NCBI GenBank assembly: GCA_945859605.1
Contig: OX243824.1
Coordinates: forward strand, 27,845,640-27,909,639
Length of the DNA: 64,000 bases
Direction of reading: 5' to 3'
DNA from: Lumbricus rubellus
Taxonomy: Eukaryota; Annelida; Clitellata; Crassiclitellata; Lumbricidae
The stretch's first letter is position 1. Each line of letters starts with the position of its first letter. Both the position numbers and the translations under genes were made by a program. The notes under the pieces are model-generated. The model did no database searches, was not told where the DNA came from, and saw nothing but the letters and a program-made list of their open reading frames with translations. This document shows positions 43,991 through 56,199 of the stretch, one piece after another.

Positions 43991-45867
43991 TTAAGAGATA
44001 TATTTAGAATGAATTGTAGCTGATTGATTCAAGAAGAAGTTAGTCTTGTGCAAATGACATCACCGCAATTAATCCAGAAGCAGATGAAAAAATGCATAAA
44101 AGTTGTAGCCATTTGAGTTGTAAGCGAATCTGACGCGCGTGATTGATGCATGATTGACACACGTTCTTCAGATAGGATACAGATTGCGCACACACGCAAA
44201 TGGAGAAGAAAAGCTTCTGAAAGAGACACCAGGGAAACATTCCTGATGGTGGATCAACTCGAAGTTTGGTAAGAACCAATCCGGATGAACTCGAATCTCC
44301 AAGGATTCTCCGAAGGCGGTTCGAAGACATCCAAGTAAGAAGCGCATCTGATGTCTGACACAATTATGGACGAACCTACAGTTCCAAAGTTCTTGTCAAC
44401 AACAGTTCTTCTGTTACAGGCCTATTCCAAACCTTTTCTAATAGACCTACTACGTATAGATCGCTGGATATATTTATTCAAATAAGTATTCATACGGTTA
44501 AAGTTTCTTAAACATTTTCCAGGACGGCGTTCAGATATGAAAATGGCCTAAGTGCATGAACGACACCCATGAACATCCAGTCGCACTCTAATCTCTGTAG
44601 ACCTAATTTTATGCTACTTTAATTGCATGACGCTAACTAGGCTATATAGTAGTAGTAAAAAACCTGAAGCATTAAGCCTAATATATTAGGTAGGGCCTAT
44701 TGTTCTCGCGCAGCTTGGGGTAGGCCCAATGATTATTTTAACAGACTGTAGAGTTCGTTGCAAAGATACTTTTCTCTTTATGAAAGGCATTTCTTTCATG
44801 ACACCATGGGTCATTTTAGGGCGAATTGTAGGGTCTAAATTTCTAAAATTAATTGCAAAGGCTGGTAATCGCTTAAAAATTCCGTCGCTGAATAAATCAT
44901 GCTTCATGCGTTCTTGGACCCCACTGTTTTGCTGAACAGGGCTACAGCATTTGCTAATCCGGCCCTACTACTCGCTTAAGAGCTATTACTTGATAGCTCT
45001 AAGCTTGAGAGCGGTCTTAATAAGAGAATCAAGCGCTCTATATGCAGATGCCTATAATACGGACTCATTTTCAGTTATTACATGCGACTTATAGTCACAA
45101 ATCCATCACCTCCAGATGTCAACAACTTATTCGTCAGATTTTGCATTTAGTTCAGGGGAATGAGGCAAGTAAAAACCATGCTTACAACGACTCATTGGGG
45201 TCTTGTTCTCGATTGTACGTAGATGGACGAGTAGATATAATCTGTTCTTGCTCTCACGCGAATGTCGCCCTAAATCACATACATCTACCCAACCTGAGTG
45301 CTCAAAACTGCTCATAATTTACAAACCTCATCTTCAATTATTTCACTTTACGCGTGAGATTGTTGTCGCATCCGATGCTGCGTACAGAGTTCCAGGGCAA
45401 TTTGCAGACCCATCAATATTAGCCTATCTCATCTCCGAATCTACTTATAACGAGCGAGGTTTACAACGGCATTGAAGAGACTGTATAATGTGTATAGCCT
45501 GTGTGAAATACGCCACGTGGTTCGAGTAGGCTATAGGCCTACCTTCGACAACAGTAAGAAGCAAATAATTATTATTATTAGACCGCATTATGTGCAGAAA
45601 CACGCTATGACGTAGCGGTTGTTTGTAGGCTACAACTGGGAGAAAGAGTATCCCGAGACCCACGCAGTGTTGTTGACCGCGGTACTCATAACACCAAATC
45701 GATTTTGTGTAACAGAATGACGGAGTGATCACAACTTCGATACCCACCAGATCGCTGAAACTGTGACCGCCAGGGTTGACAGGCTCATACATTGGCAGAA
45801 GTGCGGTTCTCTCGCATAGATTTTCCGACCACAGCCGACCCTGTTTCACTAGACTTTATATATAATT
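43991..45867. other. intergenic DNA, nothing firm
   Basis: Several short open frames without recognisable domains. A gctaatccggccct phrase at about 44955 resembles a hAT end without a partner. Confidence 0.35.
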
Positions 45868-46078
45868 TATTGTTACATGTTTAACGACACTGCCATATCG
45901 AAGATGATTGGTGTCGCCACGCCATTTAGGACCCCGTGGACGGACCGTGCTAGCCCGAGATTTGAATCTCTGATATAGCCACCTTAGGGAATCGAACCTC
46001 GGCCCGCACGCTCTCTTTCAAAGAGTAGCGTGCAGACGCGCGGCCATCGACCTTACCGATATGGCCAAGCCAGCCAGT
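45868..46078 (-). mobile_element. tRNA-derived SINE, family B, copy 2
   Basis: On the minus strand: A-box-like tggccatatcggtaagg, perfect B-box GGTTCGATTCC, then a body shared with 23759..24002 and a tgtcgttaaacatgtaacaa end. Confidence 0.8.
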
Positions 46079-46569
46079 ATCTTCTGTCAGCTCTATTTAT
46101 TTGGTGATTGTAGCCGATTTGACATCTACCCAAACTGAGTGCTCATAATTTATAAAGGGTTTTACAGTAGGACTATGGGCTTGCATGGTTGTTGGTCCAC
46201 ATGGTCCAGGCGTCATGAGTCGCCTAAGATGTTCAGCTAAGACAGGAATGCATCAATGCTGCTTAAAGTCACATTGTGACGAAACTTGAAAGCACCGACG
46301 AGAAGTGCGAGCTGGTTCTTGATGAGGTTGACAAGCATCGCAAAATTAAGGAAGAGATTCGAGTTACGTCTTTAGAAACATTGTTGAAGAGGAGACAAAA
46401 AACGTGTAGACATAGCAATTCCGCGTTAAAGCCAGCGCAGAATTAATGGGGAAAAGACGTCGCTTCATCGTAATCATCATCAGCAGCTGTAGTTGAAGTT
46501 ACGATGAAACAATTATTATTCCTGTCGAATAGGAGCAGAAGGAGGAGGAGGAGGCGGGAGTCGAACACA

Positions 46570-46795
46570 AATAAACGGGTTTGACATTTCATCAGCCGAG
46601 TCTCAACGGCCTTAGACAAACAAGAGCGGCTTCTGTGTTGCAACTCATGATGCGAAAGGCTCTGTCACGTGACCTGCAGATGATCGACGTCGTTCGTCAT
46701 CCGCTTGATCCTTAAGCGACCAAAAGAATCGATGACGATGGCCAGAGGAATCTTAGACACATTACAGACGAAGGAAGTCGACACCCAATTCAATA
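46570..46795. repeat. local dispersed repeat, copy 1
   Basis: Shares in order the phrases caactcatgatgcgaaa, gatcgacgtcgttcg, atcgatgacg, ggccagaggaatcttagaca and gaaggaagtcgac with copies at 48110..48300 and 49960..50150. In one minus-strand frame all three read close to VSKIPLAxVIDP, so a coding origin is possible. Confidence 0.6.
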
Positions 46796-48109
46796 CTTTT
46801 GATTGAATTGAGTCATATCTTCAAGGGTCTGTCCCTTTAACTACTTGTTTCATCCTTCGTTCATTTTGATTTGTGGATGATAATTTGACGCTCACTAAGG
46901 CGCAAGACATACAGTGGTACACCTCCTCTTAATTACACTCATTCCTGGCTAGACGGTTGTCCAAGAACAGCGTGGAGCTGCTGTGCGATTAGAGCACCTA
47001 TACTTATAGACATAATTTTCTCAGTTAACAGGCATCGCAGAGTTAATGGGGAGGATTTGGAGCTGGAGGATTTTTCGCTGACAGTGGAACTTTTTATGGC
47101 GAGAGGGCGTCGGACAGTTGTCCCCCTAGAGTGTGATTTGCGACTTTCTAATCGATGTCAGACCGTATTAGTAGCCATACACGCGACTACTATATGTAGC
47201 CTAATAGCCTCAACGCATGTCTTAGTCCGTACAACTGCGCAGCACATGAAGTAAACCGATGACACCAGATATTGTCTTGCAAGTCAATCGATCACAATAT
47301 CTGAAGCTTTATTTATTTATTGTCGTGTATATATCATAGAACTATTAAATTATCAGAGAATTCAAATATAAGCGTCGGAGTGTCTTAGCATGCATGCTTC
47401 ATCAATTAGGCTAACTTTCACGACTCTGAAAATACGATACTCATCCGTTGAACTGCAACAGAGCACTGAGATTGCTGCTCTCTGCCACCACGATCATCTT
47501 CTAAACCATCTCATGCACCACCAAATGATAATTTGCTATCGCAAAGCTCTGATATTAGAGGTGTCTCAAGCAAGTCTTACACAAGGACCAGCCTTACAGA
47601 TGAATAGCAGTAGGCCTACAATTTAAAACTTCCGTTTCTCTATTTTTTTAAAATCCAAATCCAAATCGCACAACAGAAAACAGGCAATCACTATTATGAT
47701 AGCCAATGACATTTTGGACATTGGAAATACATCGTGTACGTGACATGTCAGAAATTCACAAGCTTAAAAGTTGCTAAGCATAGAATTACGAGTAGGCTAA
47801 TCGTGGAGTTATCTATATCTGCTCACTGCTAACACTAAGTGTAAAATATTTGTTGTTACCAAGCTACAAAGTTCTGATGACTTGTCTGTGGCTACTGCCA
47901 GAAGTCTAAACAGAAGACATGCTGTTGTTAATGGCGTTGCGGACAATCTTGATTACTTTCTGATACATTTGAACTTTTGTTTTCAACCTTTATTATTGTT
48001 CGTAAACACGTCTTGTTGTGTGACAGGTGATCTATAAGGTGGTAGACAAGGAACTGCAGTAAGACTTGCAGGAAAAGAAGGAAGAGGAAGAATATCTAGT
48101 CGAACAGAT
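46796..48109. other. intergenic DNA, nothing firm
   Basis: No gene or delimited element seen. Short phrases (agttaatggggaggat at 47040) repeat those near 46443. Confidence 0.35.
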
Positions 48110-48300
48110 AAGCGTCATTTCCAGTTCATCAATCGAGTCATCACATTCTTCGACACAGACCTATGCAACTCGTGACGCGAAAGTGACAAATAGCTGATTG
48201 ACATCGTTCGGCATCTACTTGTTACTTCATCGATCGAAGGATCGATGACGTTGGCCAGAGGAATCTTAGACACACCACAATCATTGGAAGTCGACGATTT
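48110..48300. repeat. local dispersed repeat, copy 2
   Basis: Diverged copy of 46570..46795, same orientation. Confidence 0.6.
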
Positions 48301-49621
48301 CCTTAAAAAAATTATGCGTTTCAACTCGTTCTAGTTCTGTTCCTTGCTCTCCATGTATGTCTATATGTTTCGTTTTCACTTATAAATAGGCCTATATAGG
48401 GGCTTATAAGTATTTTATATCGGAATGTAGTATGTTCTTCCTTTTCGTGATTTCTTTTGAATTCATCGGGATTTTGGGATTGGTTTAGCCTTCTATCGGC
48501 CAGCTAGGCCTATAATACTCAAGCAGGCCTAGGCTACTTTCATCGTGTATGCCACTCCCAATCACGAAATTTTCTGGTTCGGTACGATACGGGTGCACAA
48601 AAACTGGATAGCTGCTTTGAAGACGTATCACGGTTTCACCTACTTAGAGATATCGTTTTCTCAGTCAACTGAAGCAACCATAAACAATAAGCTTACCACA
48701 TGACCTGATTTACGTAAGTCGAAACAGATTCTAATTTCCGTCGACTTGTTGTGTTTAAGTAAGCGTATGTACGAGTAGACATGGAAACAACGAAGAAATC
48801 AAATGTTTTCGATCTTTAGTGTTTTAGCTCTCCAATATACCGTACCCCACCTGTTTACGAGGTGGGCCGACAGCTGATGACTGAGGGTTGGGCTTGATGG
48901 TTTCACAGTGAATGGCCAGCGTGGTTGATGACGCAAGTCACGTCTTCCACCGAAGATCATAGCAATAAAACGATCCATGTGTTGGCCAACAGAAAGCTCA
49001 ACACTATTCGAACCCACACATCAAAGGAGCATCATGATCACTGACGCAGATCACGATATGATTCTCTTGATTTGATGATCTTGAAAAGTTTTGCACAATT
49101 TATTACGTCGTTACGACATCCAGCACAAACTTTAAGGAACAATATCACAAAAAGAGAAAAACAAGTTGACATAATCAAGTCCACGAGAGAACCCGTTCAG
49201 ACTGCTTGGACAAATTTGTCGCTGCATCATAATCATGAGCTGTGCTTTGTGTTACGATAAAACAGTGATGACTGTCGAGTTGGTTGCTTCCTTAATCGTT
49301 TGATTTTTGTCATTATGTTGTATGGGGCATCTCGGCCGAGCCTTACCCGGACTTCGGAATTTCGTACCGAATTTCCTTATAGAGATTGCGTATAAACAGC
49401 TGTGCGGGCACTATTTTTAGTGATTAGGTGAGTTATATTTTCACCGATTAAGGGTGCTCTCAAACTTGCATTTTGCATGTAGCCTACATTAGGCCTACTG
49501 ATAGGCCTACCTACGACAACAGTCAACATCTTCCGTCGACCACTTGTCAACAGGTGATGATCATGGCGTATAAGTGTACGAAGACTATTATGGAGAATAG
49601 GAAGCAGAGAAGTAATCGAGT

Positions 49622-49917
49622 AGTAGTAAGTAAGTAAAGTAAAGTCCCATCCCGTTCCATGAGGAACACGGGGAGGCGCTCATCTCCTTTTCCATGGCCC
49701 TGAGCCAGCAATGGACGAATCCCAAGGTCCTGGACACGAGGCCAGTGTATCGCAGGACTTGCTGTTTACTTCCCAGCTTACGCCGGTACCAAATTATACT
49801 GCTTGGTGACAGAGGCACGTGTGCGTAAACAACTTGCCCAAGGTCGTTACCCGGAGTCGAACCCGCAACCTCCCGCTCTGTGAGCGGACGCGTTACCGGT
49901 CCGCCACCAGGTCGCAC
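49622..49917 (-). mobile_element. tRNA-derived SINE, family A, copy 2 (most complete)
   Basis: Minus strand: tRNA-like head gcgacctggtggcggaccgg, perfect B-box GGTTCGACTCC, body (gtaacgaccttgggcaa, ggtaccggcgtaagctggga), and a (ttac)n tail at 49622-49640. Confidence 0.85.
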
Positions 49918-49959
49918 GAGTAGGCCCTAAATAAAATAATTTCCGTTCAAGATCATAAA

Positions 49960-50150
49960 CCCAAACGTTGCGTCCTTCGACGCAGAAGCAGACGCCGCTG
50001 TTCCGTCATTTGTGACGTTAAAAAGTCCATCACGTGACTCGCGTCTGATCGACGTCGTTCGTAATCTACCTTTGCTACTTCATCGATCAATGGATTGATG
50101 ACGTTGACCAAAGGAATCTTAGACACACTGCAGACGATGAAAGTCGACTT
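49960..50150. repeat. local dispersed repeat, copy 3
   Basis: Third copy of the 46570 family (atcgacgtcgttcgtaatct, gaatcttagacacac). Confidence 0.6.
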
Positions 50151-50167
50151 GACACTCCCTTTAGTCT

Positions 50168-50855
50168 GGTCAATCTACGACATGACCCCCCAAAAATTGC
50201 AAGAAAACGTTTTATGACGATTTTCTGGTGTCTTAGGTCTGGTGATGAACATACTAAAAGTTGCATAAAATCGGAGCACGGCAAGTGGTCTAATTTGGGC
50301 GGGAGAAAAGATGGCCGCCAATTGGACTAGGCATGGGATCTGGAAATTATACTGTTAGGAACAAATCATGAAATAATTTGCTAACATGCTTTTCTAGACT
50401 AATTTGACCCTCCTGATAACGAAAATCGTAATTAGCAAGCTTAACTTTTAGCGGTTGCATGAGAAAACAAGATGGCGGCCAAAATGGCGGCCTATAATTG
50501 CTTCAAAAGGTTGCATAGTTGGGTCAATCTACAAAATGATCCCAAAAATGTAAGAAAACGTTTTATGGCGATTTTCTGGTGTCTTAGGTCTGGTGATGAA
50601 CATACTAAATGTTGCATAAAATCGGACCATGGCAAGTGGCCTAATTTTGGCGGGAAAAAAGATGACCGACAATTTTACCAGGCTTGTAATCTGGAAATGA
50701 TACTGTTAGAAGTAAATCGTGTAACAATTTGCTAACATGCTTTTCTATACTAATTTGACCCTCCTGAGAACGAAAATCGTGGTTAGCAAGCTTGAATTCA
50801 AGCGGTTGCATGAGAAAACAAGATGGCGGCCAAAATGGCGGTCTATTGCTACAAA
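50168..50855. repeat. tandem duplication, unit about 351-354 bp
   Basis: Unit 1 is 50168-50500 and unit 2 is 50522-50855. Both start ggtcaatctac, share ggtgtcttaggtctggtgat and end gagaaaacaagatggcggcc. In unit 2, 50472-50735 is open on the plus strand, but the composition does not look coding. Confidence 0.85.
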
Positions 50856-51258
50856 AAACTGCAAGTCGGGTTTTGTGTGTGATATAAACACGATTTTGTA
50901 ATTTATATTAAGATGTTAGAGTTCTAGGCATGTAATGCAATCAAAGACACATGTAGCACCAAAAACCAAAATGGTGAAAAAAATGGCGGCCCGAATGCTG
51001 AAATTGCTTTAAATGAAGTGATGTATGCAATGGAAATATGAATTCGGACTCCAACTTAGCATTTTTGAGCTCACGGAAAGCAATAGAATCATCTTGGCAA
51101 TTGTGAAACTGCAAGAAAACTAAAATGGCAGCGATCGGAAACGTTTCGGATAAGTTCGTCAAAGGGACTGTTGGGGTCATGACAAGTGGAAGTGTGTCGG
51201 AAATGGATGGATCTACGCTGGAGGAGGCGGAGGAGGAGGCGGAACGGGGTAGAAGGCT

Positions 51259-51540
51259 AATTGAATTCATCCTCCTCCAAGCCATCCACATCATCATCAG
51301 CATCAGCTTCATCACAGCATGACATCAAACGGCGCTGGAGGTGGTTCATTCCAGGTCTCGTGGTCAGTCCATGGAACAACATGTACAATTGTACATGGGG
51401 GTCGGCGCTGAAATGAACGACTTCATCAACGGTCACCAGGGGCAGTCGGCATCGTCCCTCTACAGAAGCCTGGCCAACGGGTACCTGCCGGGAACACACA
51501 AACAGAACTGGGTTTGCTATCCATGACGCATCACCATCAC
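51259..51540 (+). pseudogene. frameshifted copy of the 52060..52316 reading frame
   Basis: Nearly identical to 52060..52316 in opposite orientation. Compared with that copy it has a 1-bp loss (ctcgtggtca against ctcgggggtca) and an 8-bp insertion (aattgtac) near 51390, so the frame from the MTSNGAGGG start is broken. The EMNDFINGHQGQSASSLYRS part stays readable. A separate short frame downstream begins with a His-rich run (51523 onward). Confidence 0.55.
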
Positions 51541-51915
51541 CAGCACGACCATCATCAGCATCACCACCATGAGTGCACCTGGAGATGGTTGTTCGAATAT
51601 TTTCTGCACTCCAAACGCGGATCACGTTACCCTAGAAACCACTGCTTGCACAGCGATGTTTAAGGAGGTCTAATCTGAATTGATAGTGGAAGGGATGCTG
51701 TACCTTTTCAGCTCACTGCTGATCTTCTGCGATAGGTTCTTCGTGTTGATCTCTTCCATCTTCAGATGGTGGTGGTGGTGGTGGTGGTGCTGGTAGTGGA
51801 GTGGTGGTGGTGGTGACCGCCCTTGCGTGACAGTCCATCGAGACCCCCGTGGAAGATGATCGGTCTCTTAGCATTCCTGGTTCCAGACGAAGGTTGGCAC
51901 CGCAAGGGGGGCAGA

Positions 51916-52260
51916 TCAGTGCAACGAGAATAGGTTCGTAGTGTACGGGTTGGGAGTGGACGACGGCTGGAGGACACGCGACGACGACGATGGAACAGCG
52001 CATGGTAAGGGCAGCTCGTATCGGGTATGCGGGTCGTAGGGGTGCCCTGATTGGTGCATCGTGGATAGCAAACCCTTGTTCTGTTTGTGTGTTCCCGGCA
52101 GGTACCCATTGGCCAGGCTTCTGTAGAGGGACGATGCCGACTGCCCCTGGTGACCGTTGATGAAGTCGTTCATTTCAGCGCTGACCCCCATGTACATGTT
52201 GTTCCATGGACTGACCCCCGAGACCTGGAATAAACCACCTCCAGCGCCGTTTGATGTCAT
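51916..52260 (-). CDS. hypothetical protein, possible exon (114 aa)
   Basis: Open minus-strand frame from an ATG with good composition: MTSNGAGGGLFQVSG, EMNDFINGHQGQSASSLYRS, LANGYLPGTHKQN, then Ser/Pro-rich to a stop. Gly-rich start, polar low-complexity body and no recognisable domain; this resembles the disordered N-terminal part of a regulatory protein, but that is only impression. A candidate donor was not chosen. The first 65 or so codons are shared with the inverted copy at 51259..51540. It could be a first coding exon, a retrocopy or a repeat. Confidence 0.35.
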   Translation of the reverse strand: MTSNGAGGGLFQVSGVSPWNNMYMGVSAEMNDFINGHQGQSASSLYRSLANGYLPGTHKQNKGLLSTMHQSGHPYDPHTRYELPLPCAVPSSSSRVLQPSSTPNPYTTNLFSLH

Positions 52261-52319
52261 GCTGTGATGAAGATGATGCTGATGATGATGTGGATGGCTT
52301 GGAGGAGGATGAATTCAAT

Positions 52320-53495
52320 TAGTGAGTTTGGGTAGAATCTGAGTCAAAGCTCCATACTAAATAGAATCGGTTAAGTGTCAACATCCTCTGTGAAAATGAC
52401 TTTGGAAAACTTCTGTCCAAACTAAAGCTAAACCGTACAAACAAATTCCACGATCTTGTCAATGCAAACCAATAGGCTATTTCTGTGACTCTCTCTTAAC
52501 ATTTTGAAATTCTTAACTTAAATGGCACAACAGAAAACAGACGAATATTATGGGATATGGTTTTATGGCCAATTAAAACACTCTGCTTCTATGACATTTT
52601 AATAAGAAAATCTAGATGCTAAAAAGTTGCAACGGGTGTAATAATGTGCATTCTTGAAGATTCTGCTAACTATCCACATCAAGAGGGAGGCGGATGTAGC
52701 ACACCTGACACCTTTGGTAATTCGATTTAACTGATGAAGTGCCACAATAGTGCCAGAAGACAGAACAGTCGGCGTGAAAGGTGTTTGCTGCAATCTTATT
52801 TACTTTTTCATAAAATTTTGTGGAATTTGACTTCTACGTCAAATATTCGTAAAAACCAATGTTCCGTTCTATCTGTTGAAATTCTCTCCTCGCAGCTCAT
52901 CACGACATTTAATTAATTGGACAATAGACCTACATCGCATTGAATACAATATTCTGCTGCCAGGTTTTTCATTAGTCATCACAATGTTTACTTACAGTGT
53001 ACGGACAGAATCATTGACTGTCTAGCCTCTGAACCAGCAGGTGAAACGAAATTATGTTTGTGCAATAATGGTTATGTTCGAAGGAAAGGCATTTTTAAGT
53101 GTTAATTATTGGTTGTCAATTTAGTTGATACCTCTTAGCAGCTAGCGATGCTTTGACCATTTTCATTACCAATCTCGTACTACAACCAAGCCTGGTTGGC
53201 TACAGAGAATGTTCATTCAGTACAACACTAGAATACTTTGCTCAGTCGGACCTATATAAAGTAGAATCATGTGCACTAGCACAGGAAAATCATCTGTGAT
53301 CTTCATCGAACAAATGGTACGACCCTGAGTGTCTTTCCACGAAACGTCATGCTACAGAGACGTCTCGAGCGGCGCTATAAAAAGACACGTGTCTGAAAAA
53401 GTACCGGTACCGAAAGTGCTGGGTGGAGTCATTCGGATCGATGCATCATTTTTGTGACATTTTTGTCCGGTCATAAGGGGGATCTGGATATCCAA
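52320..53495. other. intergenic DNA, nothing firm
   Basis: AT-rich, no recognisable gene or element. Confidence 0.4.
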
Positions 53496-53925
53496 AATCG
53501 ACACACCAGCGTCGATCCAGCGTCTCTTTGGCGCACGATTAACGATGGACTGGGTATAGAGGAAAAGATGGCGTCCAGAGTCCAGCTCCGGCTGCCTCCA
53601 GGACTCTCCTCCGCCGAGGCATTCGCCGACTACTTTGATCAGAAGATCTCTCATGTCAAGCCGGCTACTGACGGAGCGCCGCCGCCACCGATGTTCCGTG
53701 ACATCGCAACGAGGTATACCGGTTCCTCTCATTCGCACCCGTAGCGTGCGACATCGTGTGCCGAATGGTCAACGATGCCGTCGACAAATACTCCATGAAG
53801 GACCTCAATGCTGCTCAAGTCCTGTATCGATCAGCTCGCTTCATATAATTATCGTTCGGTCTTCAACTCATCGTCGTCCTCTGGCGCCTTTCCGACGTGT
53901 GAAAGTTGCTAATAATCCTTAGTTT
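53496..53925 (+). mobile_element. CR1-like LINE fragment, N-terminal to the RT domain
   Basis: Plus-strand frame LWRTINDGLGIEEKMASR, then SSAEAFADYFDQKISHV, the linker before CR1-like reverse transcriptases. After a frame change it continues ACDIVCRMVNDAVDKYSMKD and, shifted again, a FxxxxxVKVANNP-type end. Several frameshifts make it inactive. Confidence 0.7.
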
Positions 53926-54780
53926 TCCTTACTTATTAGCATGCTCTTACATTTAAAGACGGCCTGCGAAGAAATCCAACACATTACAGAGTGGTCGGGT
54001 ACTGAAAACCTTCGACGAAAGCCACTAAAACTAGAGTAACTGTCGTCCTCACAACGGGAGTTAAAAAATCAATACTTTGTCCCCGAGGTAATCATACAAT
54101 ATTAGTCCGAAGAGTTCATGTGATGAAACTATTAGGTGCCACCCCGCAATCAGATCTTGGGATGGATGCTCGTATTGACAAGATGCATACCTCAGGTTCT
54201 TCATCGCCTATGTCCATCGATCGAATGGTGTTTCATCAACTGATCTCCATGATGTTTCCATGGCCATTGACCACAACGGTCGCGCACATCATCATTCTAT
54301 GCCACACCTGCAGTTTGGTTAGGCTTTTGAACCAAAAAATGTCGAGGTGGGATTGGCCACTTCAACAAACACACGATCCGCTTTGGTTTATTGCTTGAGT
54401 CTATATCACGTGTAAGTTGTAACTCAACTTAAGTGTCTGATGGCAGACTTCTAAAGACAATGGCAAAGACAAGTCACGTCCTCCGGTCTTTACTCCTTCC
54501 CTTTCTTTGTAACGGATTTAACCGTTGAGTTAGACCACGTAACTTCTCTTTGTCTATTATCGATCATCATAAATTTCATCTTCGTAAACTGTTCAGCTTC
54601 ATGGCCGTTTTTTATCATGGGTGCAAACGGTTTCGGCGCACTGAGGGCCCTGAGCCGAGCGTTGTGTGTATGCCTGTTAAAAGCAAGTCGGATGCAAAAT
54701 TAATTTCAGTCTCATTTAAAATTTCTGTAAGATCAACAGGTGTAAAAAAGATGAAAATATGTAATTTCAAAACGGCTTTA
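53926..54780. other. intergenic DNA, nothing firm
   Basis: No recognisable gene or element. Confidence 0.4.
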
Positions 54781-56199
54781 AAGTAGGGAAGGTGGGGGCA
54801 AGTGTGGCATAAAGTCATAAAAAGTTGAATAAAACATTAATATTCAACATATCTAGATAAAATTTGTTTTGTAGTGTAGGTAGATCATCGGTGCATCCAT
54901 AAATTTGCTTAAATTGCAGCTAGATACGATTTCTTAATCACAATTTAGCTTGGGGCGGAGGCACCCAAAAGGCCACTCTTGCCCCACCATGTGGGACATG
55001 AATATCATGCCACTTTTACCCCTAGTTGGGGGCAATACTGGCATGCCCTTCGTACCCCGAGAGACAGTAACATAGGCTACGTATTCAACAATTTTGCTGT
55101 ACAACAATAAGCAGAAATTTATGTCTTGCATATTAAATAAAACAATTGCACACAGCAATGCATAATGTGATGAGAAGATACCTTCCATGAAATCTCTCAA
55201 GTATCGCTTTTGCTAAGCAATCTAAGCTTGAATCACCAAAATTACAACAATGCTAAATATTTTCTAATATCTAAACAAAAGTCTTAGTCAGTAAACAACA
55301 AAGACAAAAGCACACAAGAAATAAGTCTATTGTGATTTTTAATTTGATGCGTTCTAAATGCATTTTTGTATTTTCTCGGCTTCCATTGTCATTCCATTTT
55401 CGGTACCTGCCATCGCAGAAGGTAGCCCCCTCTTTGCTCCATCTTATGCACGTTTCCTCTATAGACTTGCTTTGCACGCACTTGCCTTCAGGAAGCGTTG
55501 TTAAATATTCTCTCTTTCTTTTACGCTTGCCAGCAGCAGTAGGCAGAAGAACCCGGCGATGGCTTTTCTGACGAAGAGAACTAGACGTCAAGCCTTTAGG
55601 GAACATGAAGCAACTTTATTGCTAAACACTGCTCTACTTGCCTGAATTTCTTCACAGGTGATGATAAGCTGAGTGTAAGTGGCATCACGTTCTGAATTTC
55701 TTCGCAGATGAACAATCATTGAGCACATAGGCATGATAGGCTGGGAGTCAGTGACATCACTGTTCTGAATGTCCTCATAGGGGAAGATGGGCTAAGACCC
55801 ATTGGTATCCTATCATGTTTACTTTTTTTGGAAGGACCAGAAAGGAACAATTTCTCTCTTTCTCTCTCGTCACTTATCTCAATTTCGACACAGAAAATTA
55901 TGTGCAGTTTATACTCTTATATTACTTTTTTAAAAGGCAGGTGCTACCTTAATATTCATATCACTATCTTGGGTTTTGACTTTTCAGTTGTTAGTGCTCG
56001 CAGGTTCCTCAAGACAGCACACTGGTTGAGCTCGAAGCTTTGGTTTTCCTGCATTGATTCTCTGAATTCTGGTGATGTTCCAAGTTTGCTTTTCATCATA
56101 AGCCTTTACAACCTTTTCACCTTCGTGTCCTGACTGTATATGGGCTATTGGTGCTGCCTTTCCTCATGTTGTCTTCTCAACCAAAGTCCGTGAATTGCT

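Noticed and set aside
44694..44968. hAT-like element from tagggcctattg to aatccggccct
   Set aside because: The ends match poorly and no 8-bp duplication is present.
44040..45849. Several 60-135 codon frames
   Set aside because: Overlap each other on both strands, no domain, no consistent splice sites.
41066..46078. tRNA genes suggested by perfect B-boxes (GGTTCGAATCC, GGTTCGATTCC)
   Set aside because: Heads do not complete a cloverleaf and are followed by shared non-tRNA bodies present in two copies each, so they are SINEs.
54550..54818. Overlapping frames of about 70-78 codons on opposite strands
   Set aside because: No domain or codon signal favouring either; likely chance.
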